NCBI GenBank assembly: GCA_027076245.1
Contig: JALTKC010000068.1
Location: 1 to 7,453, forward strand
Direction: 5' to 3'
DNA: 7,453 nt
Origin: Gammaproteobacteria bacterium
Lineage (GTDB): Bacteria > Pseudomonadota > Gammaproteobacteria > GRL18
Each line of letters begins with the position of its first letter. The stretch's first letter is position 1. The notes under the pieces are model-generated. The model saw only the letters and a program-made list of their open reading frames with translations. It did no database searches and was not told where the DNA came from. The position numbers and the translations under genes are program-made. This document shows positions 1 through 6,409 of this stretch, in pieces.

Positions 1-106
1 TCAGGGCATCCAGCAGCCAGGCGATGCTGCGGACATAAAAGCCGGCACAGGTATGCGGCAGTTCAATCCCTTCGGGAGTTTCTATTTTTTTAATGGTATC
101 AAGCAT
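1..106 (-). CDS. RDD family membrane protein, N-terminal fragment
   Basis: Only the first 35 codons are in the window; the gene runs off the left edge. The translation contains ETPEGIEL followed by AGFYVRSIAWLLDAL. An 'ETPEGVEL' segment, then an Arg and Asp at the start of the first membrane helix, is typical of one group of RDD family proteins, small polytopic membrane proteins of mostly unknown or transport-related function. Arg26 and Asp33 would be the first two family-defining residues; the third lies outside the window. The ATG at 106-104 is the only start after an in-frame TAA located 9 bases upstream. A GGG lies only 2 bases before it, so the Shine-Dalgarno spacing is poor. In related bacteria such genes often sit beside SpoIIM-like and MoxR ATPase genes, but that neighbourhood is not visible here. 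The family call rests on a short stretch and is fairly, not fully, secure. Confidence 0.72.
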   Translation of the reverse strand, partial: MLDTIKKIETPEGIELPHTCAGFYVRSIAWLLDAL

Positions 107-240
107 ATCCCTTTACTTTTTACTTTATTCGCAGAGCGGAAAGTGAATAAGCCTCCCATTCTGTCATAAATATGCCATGAAAAACAGTTATGATGTTCCC
201 GAATTTAAGGATATTTTAAGGGTAGAAAATTAAATCCAAA

Positions 241-265
241 GCTTATTTTCCTACAAAAAATAAGC
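241..265. repeat. Inverted repeat / hairpin, 9-bp stem, 7-nt loop
   Basis: GCTTATTTT (241-249) and AAAATAAGC (257-265) are exact reverse complements around the loop CCTACAA. On the plus strand no T-run follows. On the minus strand the stem is followed by a loosely T-rich stretch, but no minus-strand gene ends here. It may be a leader hairpin, an operator or chance in AT-rich DNA. Confidence 0.4.
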
Positions 266-360
266 CGTTCTTTACAGGAACTTCAGAAGATCCCTACATC
301 TTTTATTTTTGGACAGCGTTACAATAATCCTAGAAATTAAAAATATAAAACACCTTAAGG

Positions 361-393
361 CTTACACATTTTAAAGCTTTTTAAAAATGTAAG
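361..393. repeat. Imperfect dyad in the leader of the small membrane protein gene
   Basis: CTTACA (361-366) pairs exactly with TGTAAG (388-393). In an alternative register ACATTTT (366-372) pairs with AAAATGT (384-390), with AAGCTT near the centre. The dyad ends 5 bases before the Shine-Dalgarno sequence, so it could act as an operator or as an RNA hairpin near the ribosome binding site. The AT-rich composition makes chance pairing a real alternative. Confidence 0.35.
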
Positions 394-398
394 TACGC

Positions 399-404
399 GG
401 AGAG
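399..404 (+). promoter_or_regulatory. Ribosome binding site of the 61-codon gene
   Basis: GGAGAG lies here, with GGAG ending 6 bases before the ATG at 409. The match and spacing are good and are the main evidence that this very short gene is real. Confidence 0.7.
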
Positions 405-408
405 AACA

Positions 409-594
409 ATGAAGAAATTAACAACCTTACTGACTACTGCTACTTTTTTTGCTATTGCCTGCTCACTGATTGACCAGTTTGTATGGAATAATGACTTTAA
501 CTGGGTCAATGCTATTATTGGCTTTATTGCTGGTGCACTGCTGGTTATTCTCGGCAGCGATTCATCCAGAACTCAGACCAATAAAATGGCTTAA
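409..594 (+). CDS. Small membrane protein, function unknown
   Basis: A 61-residue protein that I do not recognise. It starts MKKLTT and has two hydrophobic stretches, about residues 4-20 and 34-49 (AIIGFIAGALLVILG), joined by a Trp/Asn-rich connector (about 21-33, with WNNDFNW). The end is polar (SDSSRTQTNK). The simplest reading is a two-helix inner-membrane hairpin. Alternatively the first segment could be a signal sequence; Cys18 follows A-I-A, a poor but not impossible lipobox, so a tiny lipoprotein cannot be excluded. The start is supported by a well-placed GGAGAG. It is a single gene, divergent from the RDD gene and convergent with the sensor-regulator operon, so it has no operon partner. 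The 5' leader contains inverted repeats that suggest regulated expression. Existence is fairly likely; function is open. Confidence 0.65.
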   Translation: MKKLTTLLTTATFFAIACSLIDQFVWNNDFNWVNAIIGFIAGALLVILGSDSSRTQTNKMA

Positions 595-608
595 TTAAAA
601 CCAGTTTC

Positions 609-633
609 TATTCCCACGTTCCTCGTGGGAATA
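609..633. repeat. Perfect palindrome (10-bp stem, TTCCT loop) between convergent genes
   Basis: TATTCCCACG (609-618) and CGTGGGAATA (624-633) are exact reverse complements around TTCCT. The core TTCCCACG...CGTGGGAA resembles small dispersed palindromes that I recall from many gammaproteobacterial genomes, so it may be a REP-like repeat. It lies between the ends of the 61-codon gene and the regulator gene, where a bidirectional terminator would be expected. However, the T-rich stretch (about 645-660) starts about 12 bases after the stem on the plus strand and there is no T-run right after it on the minus strand, so it is not a canonical intrinsic terminator. Confidence 0.6.
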
Positions 634-666
634 CATGTAAAAGTCTCTTTTTTATTTTTTATCCCT

Positions 667-2541
667 TTATTCCGGTCTTTCAATACCCAGTTTTTTCATT
701 CTTGATCGCAAAGTGCTGGACGGAATATCCAGTACTTCTGCAGCGCCTTTTTTACCGCCGATTACCCAGTTCAGTTTTTCCAGCACAGAAATTATATAAT
801 CTTTTTCATTTTCAGCCAGAGTTTTAAATCGGGGACGGGCGGTGTCACTGTCATCATCCTGTGCCATCACCACCTGACTGCAGTTGACCGGTACCAGGGC
901 ATCATCAATATCAATTATTTCACTGCGGGCCAGAATGGCGGAACGCTCAATGACATTCTGCAGTTCCCGAATATTACCTGGCCAGTCATAATCCATCAGC
1001 AGTTCCATACTCACATCGGAAACCCCTTTAAGGGGCTTGCCCAGTTTCCGGGACAGACGTGACAGAAATTTTTCCATCAGCAGGGGAATATCAGATTTGC
1101 GTTCTCTTAAGGGCGGGACGGTTAAAGGGAAAACATTCAGACGGTAATATAAATCCATACGAAATTGTCCTTCATCCACCATCTGTTTCAGATCCCGGTT
1201 GGTTGCCGCAATAATACGGACATCCACCTTAATGACTTCACCGCTGCCGACCCGCTGAATTTCCTGTTCCTGCAGTACGCGCAGTAATTTTACCTGCACA
1301 TCCAGAGACAGCTCACCAATTTCATCCAGAAAAATCGTGCCTTTGTCTGCCAGTTCAAAATGACCGGTACGATCACTGACGGCACTGGTAAAGGCTCCCT
1401 TAACATGGCCGAATAATTCACTTTCCACCAGCGATTCAGGAATGGCGCCGCAGTTGACTTTAATCAGCGGCCGGTCTTTGCGCGGACTGAATTGGTGAAT
1501 GGCTCTTGCCATGGACTCCTTGCCAGTACCCGATTCACCATTTATCAGAACGGTGGTATCGGTCATGGCTACCTGGCGGGCTTCTTCCAGAGTCTTTTTC
1601 AGGGCGGCACTCTGGCCGATGATTTCACCATAATCCTGTTCGTTGCGAATTTCTTCCTGCAGATAGACATTTTCAGCCTGAAGTTTTTCCTTAAGCTCCT
1701 TAACAGTAGATAAGGCCTGATTGAGCGCCTGCTCCCGTGCTTTGCGCTCAGAAATATCCTTGAACACCACACAGGCACTGCTGATATCTACAGTTCCGTT
1801 AATGGCGGTTACCGTATATTCCACGGGCAGAGCCTGTCCGTCCCGACTCCAGAAAATATCACGGTCACTATGCCTGACCTGCTGATCCACAAGCGTCTGC
1901 AATACCGGGTTGTTGTCCCGTGGATAACGCTGTTGCTGCGGATCCGTATGCATTAACAGCTCATGAAAATCTTTACCCACCATATCGGCTTCTGACCAGC
2001 CGGTAATTTTTTCTCCGGCTGGATTGACAAAGGTGATCCGCCCCTGCCTGTCCACACCCAGCAGACCTTCGCCCATGGATTCCAGAATAATGGCATTGTC
2101 TTCTTCCAGTTGACGGTTTTTCTGCGCCAGGGTCTGCTCCAGCCGGCGGATTTTTATATGGGTTTCAACCCGGGCAATGACTTCTTCGGCCTGAAAAGGC
2201 TTGGCCACATAATCCACTGCACCCACAGCAAAACCTTTTACCTTGTCTGCTACATCATCCAGTGCGGAAAGAAAGATAACCACGGTATCCGCCAGAGCTG
2301 GTTCATTTTTAATCTGACGGCAGACTGCATAACCGTCCATACCGGGCATCATAATATCCAGTAAGACCAGAGCCGGCTGAATCTTGCGGGCAATATTCAG
2401 TGCATCTTCACCGTTTTTGGCCAGTAATAATTTATACCCCCGGCCTTCCAGTGTCTGATAAAGCACCTGCAGATTAGTTGGATTGTCATCCACCAGTAAT
2501 AAGGTTTCCTGTTCCCGGCTGATCCCATTTTTTAAAGGCAT
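667..2541 (-). CDS. Sigma-54-dependent response regulator (REC-PAS-AAA+-Fis HTH)
   Basis: A 624-residue NtrC-superfamily activator. The receiver domain covers about residues 12-128, with acidic pair Asp18/Asp19, phosphorylation site Asp62 in LLDIMMPGMDG, Ser92 and Lys114. A linker helix leads to a PAS domain (about 148-265) and a coiled coil (about 266-300). The AAA+ domain (about 303-535) shows Walker A GESGTGKE at 335-342, a GAFTSA loop at 382-387 in place of GAFTGA, Walker B FLDE at 404-407, the FRMDLYYRL sensor/Arg-finger region at 460-468 and WPGNIREL at 520-527. A Fis-type helix-turn-helix closes the protein (591-620, NWVIGGKKGAAEVL...STLRSRMKKLGI, like FhlA/NorR-type activators). It should use ATP to open sigma-54 holoenzyme promoters after phosphorylation. 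The ATG overlaps the stop of the upstream kinase gene (TAATG), so the two are translationally coupled and this is almost surely its cognate regulator. The internal PAS is an additional possible signal input. Target genes are unknown. Confidence 0.95.
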   Translation of the reverse strand: MPLKNGISREQETLLLVDDNPTNLQVLYQTLEGRGYKLLLAKNGEDALNIARKIQPALVLLDIMMPGMDGYAVCRQIKNEPALADTVVIFLSALDDVADKVKGFAVGAVDYVAKPFQAEEVIARVETHIKIRRLEQTLAQKNRQLEEDNAIILESMGEGLLGVDRQGRITFVNPAGEKITGWSEADMVGKDFHELLMHTDPQQQRYPRDNNPVLQTLVDQQVRHSDRDIFWSRDGQALPVEYTVTAINGTVDISSACVVFKDISERKAREQALNQALSTVKELKEKLQAENVYLQEEIRNEQDYGEIIGQSAALKKTLEEARQVAMTDTTVLINGESGTGKESMARAIHQFSPRKDRPLIKVNCGAIPESLVESELFGHVKGAFTSAVSDRTGHFELADKGTIFLDEIGELSLDVQVKLLRVLQEQEIQRVGSGEVIKVDVRIIAATNRDLKQMVDEGQFRMDLYYRLNVFPLTVPPLRERKSDIPLLMEKFLSRLSRKLGKPLKGVSDVSMELLMDYDWPGNIRELQNVIERSAILARSEIIDIDDALVPVNCSQVVMAQDDDSDTARPRFKTLAENEKDYIISVLEKLNWVIGGKKGAAEVLDIPSSTLRSRMKKLGIERPE

Positions 2542-5500
2542 TACTGGTCTGTTTCCTTAAGTTCGGTAATGATGTTTTTTATAATGTCTGCGATACCGGC
2601 AAAATCAAAATCCTTAATCTTACCGGACAGGGCCTGTTTTAAATGAGCCGGTATTTCTGCCACATGCTGCAGACTATTATACACGCTCTGTATCTGTCTG
2701 ATGTCACCAACTTCGGTGGCTTCCAGCATCTGCTCTAACAAGCCTGATAAATCTTTTTGTTCCAGGTGCTGCTCATTAACGGTTTCAATATTATCTGTTG
2801 TCTGCTCTGCTGAGCCTTTTCTGGTCTCCCAGATAAATTTTAATCCGGTATGCTGTTCTATTTTGCGAAAAACCTGAGCAATTTTAAAGGGTTTGGCGAT
2901 AAAGTCGTCCATCTGTGCATCCCGTAATGCTTCCGAGGCATCAGGAAACACACTGGCCGTCACGGCAATGATAACCACATCCCAGGGCTGTTCCTGCTCT
3001 CTGATGTGTTCCCGTATGCTCCGGGTGGCGGTAATACCGTCCATTTCCGGCATTCTGATATCCATCAATACCAGACCAATACGGTGTTTCAGGGTCAGTT
3101 CCACGGCCTGCTGACCATTAACGGCAATCATAACCTTAAAACCGGCAGCCTGCAGAATACGCTTAAGGATATCCCGGTTGGTTTCCCTGTCATCGACAAT
3201 TAAGGCCTGCATCCGCACATTATCCGGTAAATGCGGAATGCTGGCATCGTCCTCATTTTCCAGAGCCGGCACCGTCAGCTCAGCATCACTGACCTCAATC
3301 AGCGGCAGTGAGAAGGCAAAAGTACTGCCCTGGCCGTATTCACTCTGCACCGTAATACCGGCACCGCCCATTTCCCTCACCAGACGCTGACTGATGGCCA
3401 GTCCCAGACCGGTTCCTCCGGCATCAATACCCTCTTTGGCCTGTTGAAAGGCATCAAAAATACTGTGCTGTTTATCACTGGGGATGCCGATACCGGTATC
3501 TTCTACCACAAAGTGAATCCGCCGCTCCAGGGAGCTGTCAGAAAGCAGATCCATCTGCTCAAATACCTTAAGTGTTATGCTGCCCTTATGGGTAAATTTA
3601 ACCGCATTACCCAGCAGATTGATCAATACCTGTCTTAATTTTGTCGCATCGGTTTTAATGCCTCTGGGCAGGCTGTCCTGCAGATCCAGAACCAGTTCCA
3701 GCCCTCTGGCAGCCACCCGGGGCGAGACCATGTCATACACTCCCTTAATCAGTTCCCGTAAATCCACTGGACTGATAGTAAATTCCATTTTGCCCGACTC
3801 AATTTTAGACAGATCAAGTACATCATTGATCAGGGTGAGCAGGTGATGACCGCAGCTTTTAATGGCATCCAGACTTTCCATCTGCTCTGCGGTCACCTGC
3901 CGGTCATTCTGCAGGATCTGGGCATAACCCAGCACACCATTTAAGGGTGTTCGTAATTCGTGAGACATATTGGACAGAAATTCACTTTTTGTTTTACTGG
4001 CCTGTTCCGCCGCTTCCTTGGCATCAATAATGGCCTGTTCTGTCAGCTTTCTTTCGGTCAGATCCTGTAAAATAGCGATAAAAACCAACTCATCATTCAT
4101 AACCGCCGCGGTAAGAATTATTTCTGCCGGAAAGGCTTCACCATTCAGACGTTCAAAAACCAGCTCATATTGATCATAATCAGTCTGAGCTGCCCGTTCC
4201 ATTAACTCATTGATAATATCATAAGCGGCCCGGCCGTCCGGCTGAATCGGCTGCGCCAGTGAATACAGGTGCGACCCCAGCACCTCGTTTTTATCCGCAA
4301 TACCAAACAGGGCCAGAAAAGCATGATTACAATCCAGTATGCCTTCATCGGAACACAGTAAATTGGCCTGGGATGAACTTTCAAACAGCACCCGAAATTT
4401 TTCTTCTTCCCGTTTGCGTTCCGTAATATCATGCGCCATACCTTCCAGGGCAATAATACGGTCTTTTTCATCCTTAACTGGCACCTCAATTACTTCAAAA
4501 CGCAGGGCTTCACCGCTGCGGTTGCGGATTTCCATTTCAAAGGCTTCCTGCTGCTCACCCCTGAAGGTCCTCTCAATTAATTCTGCGGCCTGTTTATTAA
4601 GCGGGTTGTCCGTAACATATTCACTGAAAAAACTCTGAAACTCATCCGGCGTATAGCCCAGAATTTTTTCTACTGATGGACTGACATAGGATATCTGGCC
4701 GCTTTTATCATGAGTAAAATAGAAATAACGCCCTTTCAGCCCCTGCACCATACGGCTGAAACCTTCTGAACGGGCCTTACGGATATCCTGTTCCCGCTTA
4801 TTCAGCCGGGCCGCCATATCGGTAAAACTTTCCGCCAGCAGACCAATTTCATCATTGCTGTTAACTTCCACCACAGCATCCAGATTACCTTCGGCAACGG
4901 ATTTTACACCGGCGGTTAAACGCGCCAGTGGCTGGGTGATCTTGCCAATTACCAGCCAGACCGTTACCAGTATCAGCAATAAGGATACCAGCAGAACCAC
5001 GGCAATACGGATCCCCTCATGGCGGACTCTGGCTAGTACCACATCTTCCGGTACCCGCACCGCTATACTCCACTGGGTGCTGGCAATAGGATAGTAGGCC
5101 ACCCATTGGCGGGTATCAGTATCCCAGCCATTAAGCTGCATAACACCACGCTGACCGGAAGTCATTTTATCCGCCAGTGCCTTAATTAAGGGACTATGGT
5201 ATTTTTCGGCATCCTTATAAATAGAATTGGTCATAATCTGTGACGGGTCGGGATGATAGATATAATCCCCCTTGCGGGTAATAATAATAATATCCATTTC
5301 CGTATCAACCCGCTTGTCAACATTCTGTTCCAGAATCTCCAGTTGCACATCCACTGTTGCCACCCCGCGGAACTTGCGTTGATAAAAAAACGGCACGGCA
5401 TAGGTGGCCATAATAATATTACCCACCCCCTTATCAAAATAAGGATCGGTCCAGATGGGGTGCCGGGACAGTTTTGCCTGATCCCACCACTGCCAGTGAC

Positions 5501-5996
5501 CGGAGGTATAGTCCGTTATATCGGCAATATCCAGAGTCTGAATTCTACGTCCCATACGATAGGCATAGGGTGCAAACAGTTCATTGTCATAGGCCGGATC
5601 ACGTTCAAAGGCAATGGCGCTGCCATAAACAATCCGGTTATGCCGCAGATTGGATTTAACCTGGGCAAACAGCTGGTGGTCAGGAATATTAGGATTCTGC
5701 TCAATAATAGCTGCCGTAGAACGGGCAATCTGAGCTGACTCCCGTAAATAACCGGAAAAGACCCCGGCATATTGCTGGGTGACACGCCGCATAACCTCTT
5801 CCACATCCTGAATAGAATGCAGGTGGATCTGATAAACGCCAAAACCAAAGATCAACAAATAGATCACGGCAATGGGCAATACGGTCAGCAATATAATTTT
5901 AAAACGGATAGATGAACGCAATGCTTTTTCCTGAGTATTATCTTTGCAGTATACAAAACCCCATAACATACGACAAATGTATGTTATTATAGCCAT
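2541..5996 (-). CDS. Membrane hybrid sensor histidine kinase (Cache-HAMP-PAS-PAS-HisKA-HATPase-REC)
   Basis: Numbered from the ATG at 5996 (1151 residues). TM1 is about 34-56; a long extracytoplasmic Cache-type sensor is about 60-320 (with YGSAIAFE near 124-131 and GNIIMATYAVPFF near 192-204); TM2 is about 329-350, followed by HAMP (350-402). Two PAS domains span about 415-528 and 533-648, each ending in an (H/Q)D(I/L)TERK motif. HisKA has its phospho-accepting His679 in SHELRTPLNG. The ATPase domain shows the N box near 793-800, DTGIGIP from 833 and GTGLGL at 861-866. A C-terminal receiver (about 931-1045) has Asp935/Asp936, phospho-site Asp979, Thr1013 and Lys1035. The last about 70 residues are helical without an Hpt-type histidine motif. 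It would autophosphorylate on sensing a small extracytoplasmic ligand and control the regulator encoded next in the operon. The start is uncertain: a TTG at 5921-5919 (residue 26) has AGGA 7 bases upstream and gives a typical short cytoplasmic N-terminus, while the ATG at 5996 lies upstream of the best promoter's expected start site. Confidence 0.95.
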   Translation of the reverse strand: MAIITYICRMLWGFVYCKDNTQEKALRSSIRFKIILLTVLPIAVIYLLIFGFGVYQIHLHSIQDVEEVMRRVTQQYAGVFSGYLRESAQIARSTAAIIEQNPNIPDHQLFAQVKSNLRHNRIVYGSAIAFERDPAYDNELFAPYAYRMGRRIQTLDIADITDYTSGHWQWWDQAKLSRHPIWTDPYFDKGVGNIIMATYAVPFFYQRKFRGVATVDVQLEILEQNVDKRVDTEMDIIIITRKGDYIYHPDPSQIMTNSIYKDAEKYHSPLIKALADKMTSGQRGVMQLNGWDTDTRQWVAYYPIASTQWSIAVRVPEDVVLARVRHEGIRIAVVLLVSLLLILVTVWLVIGKITQPLARLTAGVKSVAEGNLDAVVEVNSNDEIGLLAESFTDMAARLNKREQDIRKARSEGFSRMVQGLKGRYFYFTHDKSGQISYVSPSVEKILGYTPDEFQSFFSEYVTDNPLNKQAAELIERTFRGEQQEAFEMEIRNRSGEALRFEVIEVPVKDEKDRIIALEGMAHDITERKREEEKFRVLFESSSQANLLCSDEGILDCNHAFLALFGIADKNEVLGSHLYSLAQPIQPDGRAAYDIINELMERAAQTDYDQYELVFERLNGEAFPAEIILTAAVMNDELVFIAILQDLTERKLTEQAIIDAKEAAEQASKTKSEFLSNMSHELRTPLNGVLGYAQILQNDRQVTAEQMESLDAIKSCGHHLLTLINDVLDLSKIESGKMEFTISPVDLRELIKGVYDMVSPRVAARGLELVLDLQDSLPRGIKTDATKLRQVLINLLGNAVKFTHKGSITLKVFEQMDLLSDSSLERRIHFVVEDTGIGIPSDKQHSIFDAFQQAKEGIDAGGTGLGLAISQRLVREMGGAGITVQSEYGQGSTFAFSLPLIEVSDAELTVPALENEDDASIPHLPDNVRMQALIVDDRETNRDILKRILQAAGFKVMIAVNGQQAVELTLKHRIGLVLMDIRMPEMDGITATRSIREHIREQEQPWDVVIIAVTASVFPDASEALRDAQMDDFIAKPFKIAQVFRKIEQHTGLKFIWETRKGSAEQTTDNIETVNEQHLEQKDLSGLLEQMLEATEVGDIRQIQSVYNSLQHVAEIPAHLKQALSGKIKDFDFAGIADIIKNIITELKETDQ
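5963..5987. promoter_or_regulatory. Probable operator: perfect 9-bp inverted repeat, 7-bp spacer
   Basis: ATAACATAC (5963-5971) and GTATGTTAT (5979-5987) are exact reverse complements around GACAAAT. The dyad overlaps the -10 box of the predicted kinase promoter and its expected start site, the classical position of a repressor operator. Read on the minus strand, the ACATACATTTGT part closely resembles the AcrR operator of E. coli as I remember it, so a TetR/AcrR-family regulator is a reasonable guess. No such gene is in the window. An RNA hairpin is a weaker alternative because of the low GC content. Confidence 0.55.
5982..5990 (+). promoter_or_regulatory. Possible extended -10 promoter for the 80-codon gene
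   Basis: TGTTATTAT fits the extended -10 pattern TGn-TATAAT with one mismatch. The start would be near 5997, leaving a leader of about 57 bases before the ATG at 6054. No good -35 is seen. It overlaps the minus-strand -10 box and the palindrome, so both divergent genes could answer to one DNA-binding protein. Confidence 0.3.
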
Positions 5997-6015
5997 TCAC
6001 CTAATCAGCTCTGAA
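5986..6015 (-). promoter_or_regulatory. Probable sigma-70 promoter of the kinase-regulator operon
   Basis: The minus strand has a consensus TATAAT at 5991-5986, with TTCAGA (4 of 6 matches to TTGACA) at 6015-6010 and an 18-base spacer. Transcription would begin near 5979, which is downstream of the ATG at 5996 and leaves about 58 bases before the TTG at 5921. The location between divergent genes and directly on the palindrome supports the call. Confidence 0.5.
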
Positions 6016-6053
6016 CAAACACAGACTCATACAGACCAATACAAACAAGCCTC

Positions 6054-6296
6054 ATGAAAACTCTTAATGATTATTCTCTGACCGAATTAAAACTTATCTA
6101 TAATATTCTGCATGCCAATGTGCAGAATCATTTTGAACTTATGGACTCGGAACTTATGTCCGATTTACAGAAACATCTACAGACTATGGCCGCACAGGAA
6201 GGTATTGATGTCACCCATCATGCACAATGGAAAACCTGGCTGGATGACCAGCCGATGTTTCCTGTTGATGAAGCTCCGGGGGATATTGGTGCTTAA
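6054..6296 (+). CDS. Small hypothetical protein (80 aa)
   Basis: I do not recognise a named family. The protein is soluble, has no signal peptide or membrane segment, and looks mainly helical: about residues 8-23 (LTELKLIYNILHANV), 26-46 (MDSELMSDLQKHLQTMA) and 55-66 (HHAQWKTWLDD), with a Pro/Gly/Asp-rich acidic end. The composition (regular hydrophobic spacing, Trp58 and Trp61) looks like a real folded protein, and I have a vague impression of similar short conserved proteins in other gammaproteobacteria. No Shine-Dalgarno sequence precedes the ATG, so expression may be weak or initiated in another way. It is divergent from the sensor kinase gene by only 57 bases from ATG to ATG and is followed by a strong terminator, so it is transcribed alone. 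A link to the two-component system is possible only from the shared promoter region. Confidence 0.65.
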   Translation: MKTLNDYSLTELKLIYNILHANVQNHFELMDSELMSDLQKHLQTMAAQEGIDVTHHAQWKTWLDDQPMFPVDEAPGDIGA

Positions 6297-6373
6297 ATTT
6301 TTAGTTAGAGTCTATCCATTTATTAAACAGATGGACAACTGTTAATTTATTTTCACTTTTCTGCAAATAGAAT

Positions 6374-6409
6374 GCATTAAAAAAGGGGCTTACGCCCCTT
6401 TTTTAATGC
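6374..6409. terminator. Bidirectional intrinsic terminator, perfect 16-bp stem
   Basis: GCATTAAAAAAGGGGC (6374-6389) and its exact reverse complement (6394-6409) flank a TTAC loop. The GGGGC/GCCCC core is followed by six T on either strand, as needed for termination in both directions. It lies between the convergent 80-codon gene and the adenylate kinase gene, and its minus-strand arm starts on the base directly after the TAA stop of the latter. Confidence 0.92.

Larger units (their letters stand above)
107..408. other. AT-rich divergent intergenic region
   Basis: These 302 bases separate the RDD gene (minus) from the 61-codon gene (plus). I find no convincing gene, tRNA or classical riboswitch. 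The region is very AT-rich and holds a 9-bp perfect hairpin (241-265), the palindrome CCTTAAGG (353-360) and an imperfect 33-base dyad (361-393) just upstream of the plus-strand ribosome binding site. Possible plus-strand promoter pieces are TGGACA at 310-315 (5 of 6 matches to a -35) and TACAAT at 320-325 (5 of 6 to a -10), but they do not pair with each other at a normal spacing, so no promoter is called. Confidence 0.6.

Noticed and set aside
119..166. 15-codon minus-strand mini-ORF (starts MTEWEAYSL) ending just before the RDD start, possible leader peptide
   Set aside because: It has no ribosome binding site and no attenuator-like run of one amino acid; such short frames arise by chance.
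162..177. Possible sigma-54 promoter on the minus strand upstream of the RDD gene (TGGCAT, 5 bases, TGAC)
   Set aside because: The -24 half is good, but the -12 element should be TTGC and its key G is A here. With only half the motif matching it is not supportable, though the presence of a sigma-54 activator nearby made it worth a look.
2541..2760. Hpt domain at the C-terminus of the kinase
   Set aside because: The last about 70 residues are helical, but His1077, His1111 and His1118 are not in an Hpt-type H-x-x-K-G context.
4202..4489. Open frames of 60-110 codons within the kinase and regulator genes on both strands, this being one example
   Set aside because: They overlap genes with complete domain motifs, have no ribosome binding sites and give no recognisable proteins.
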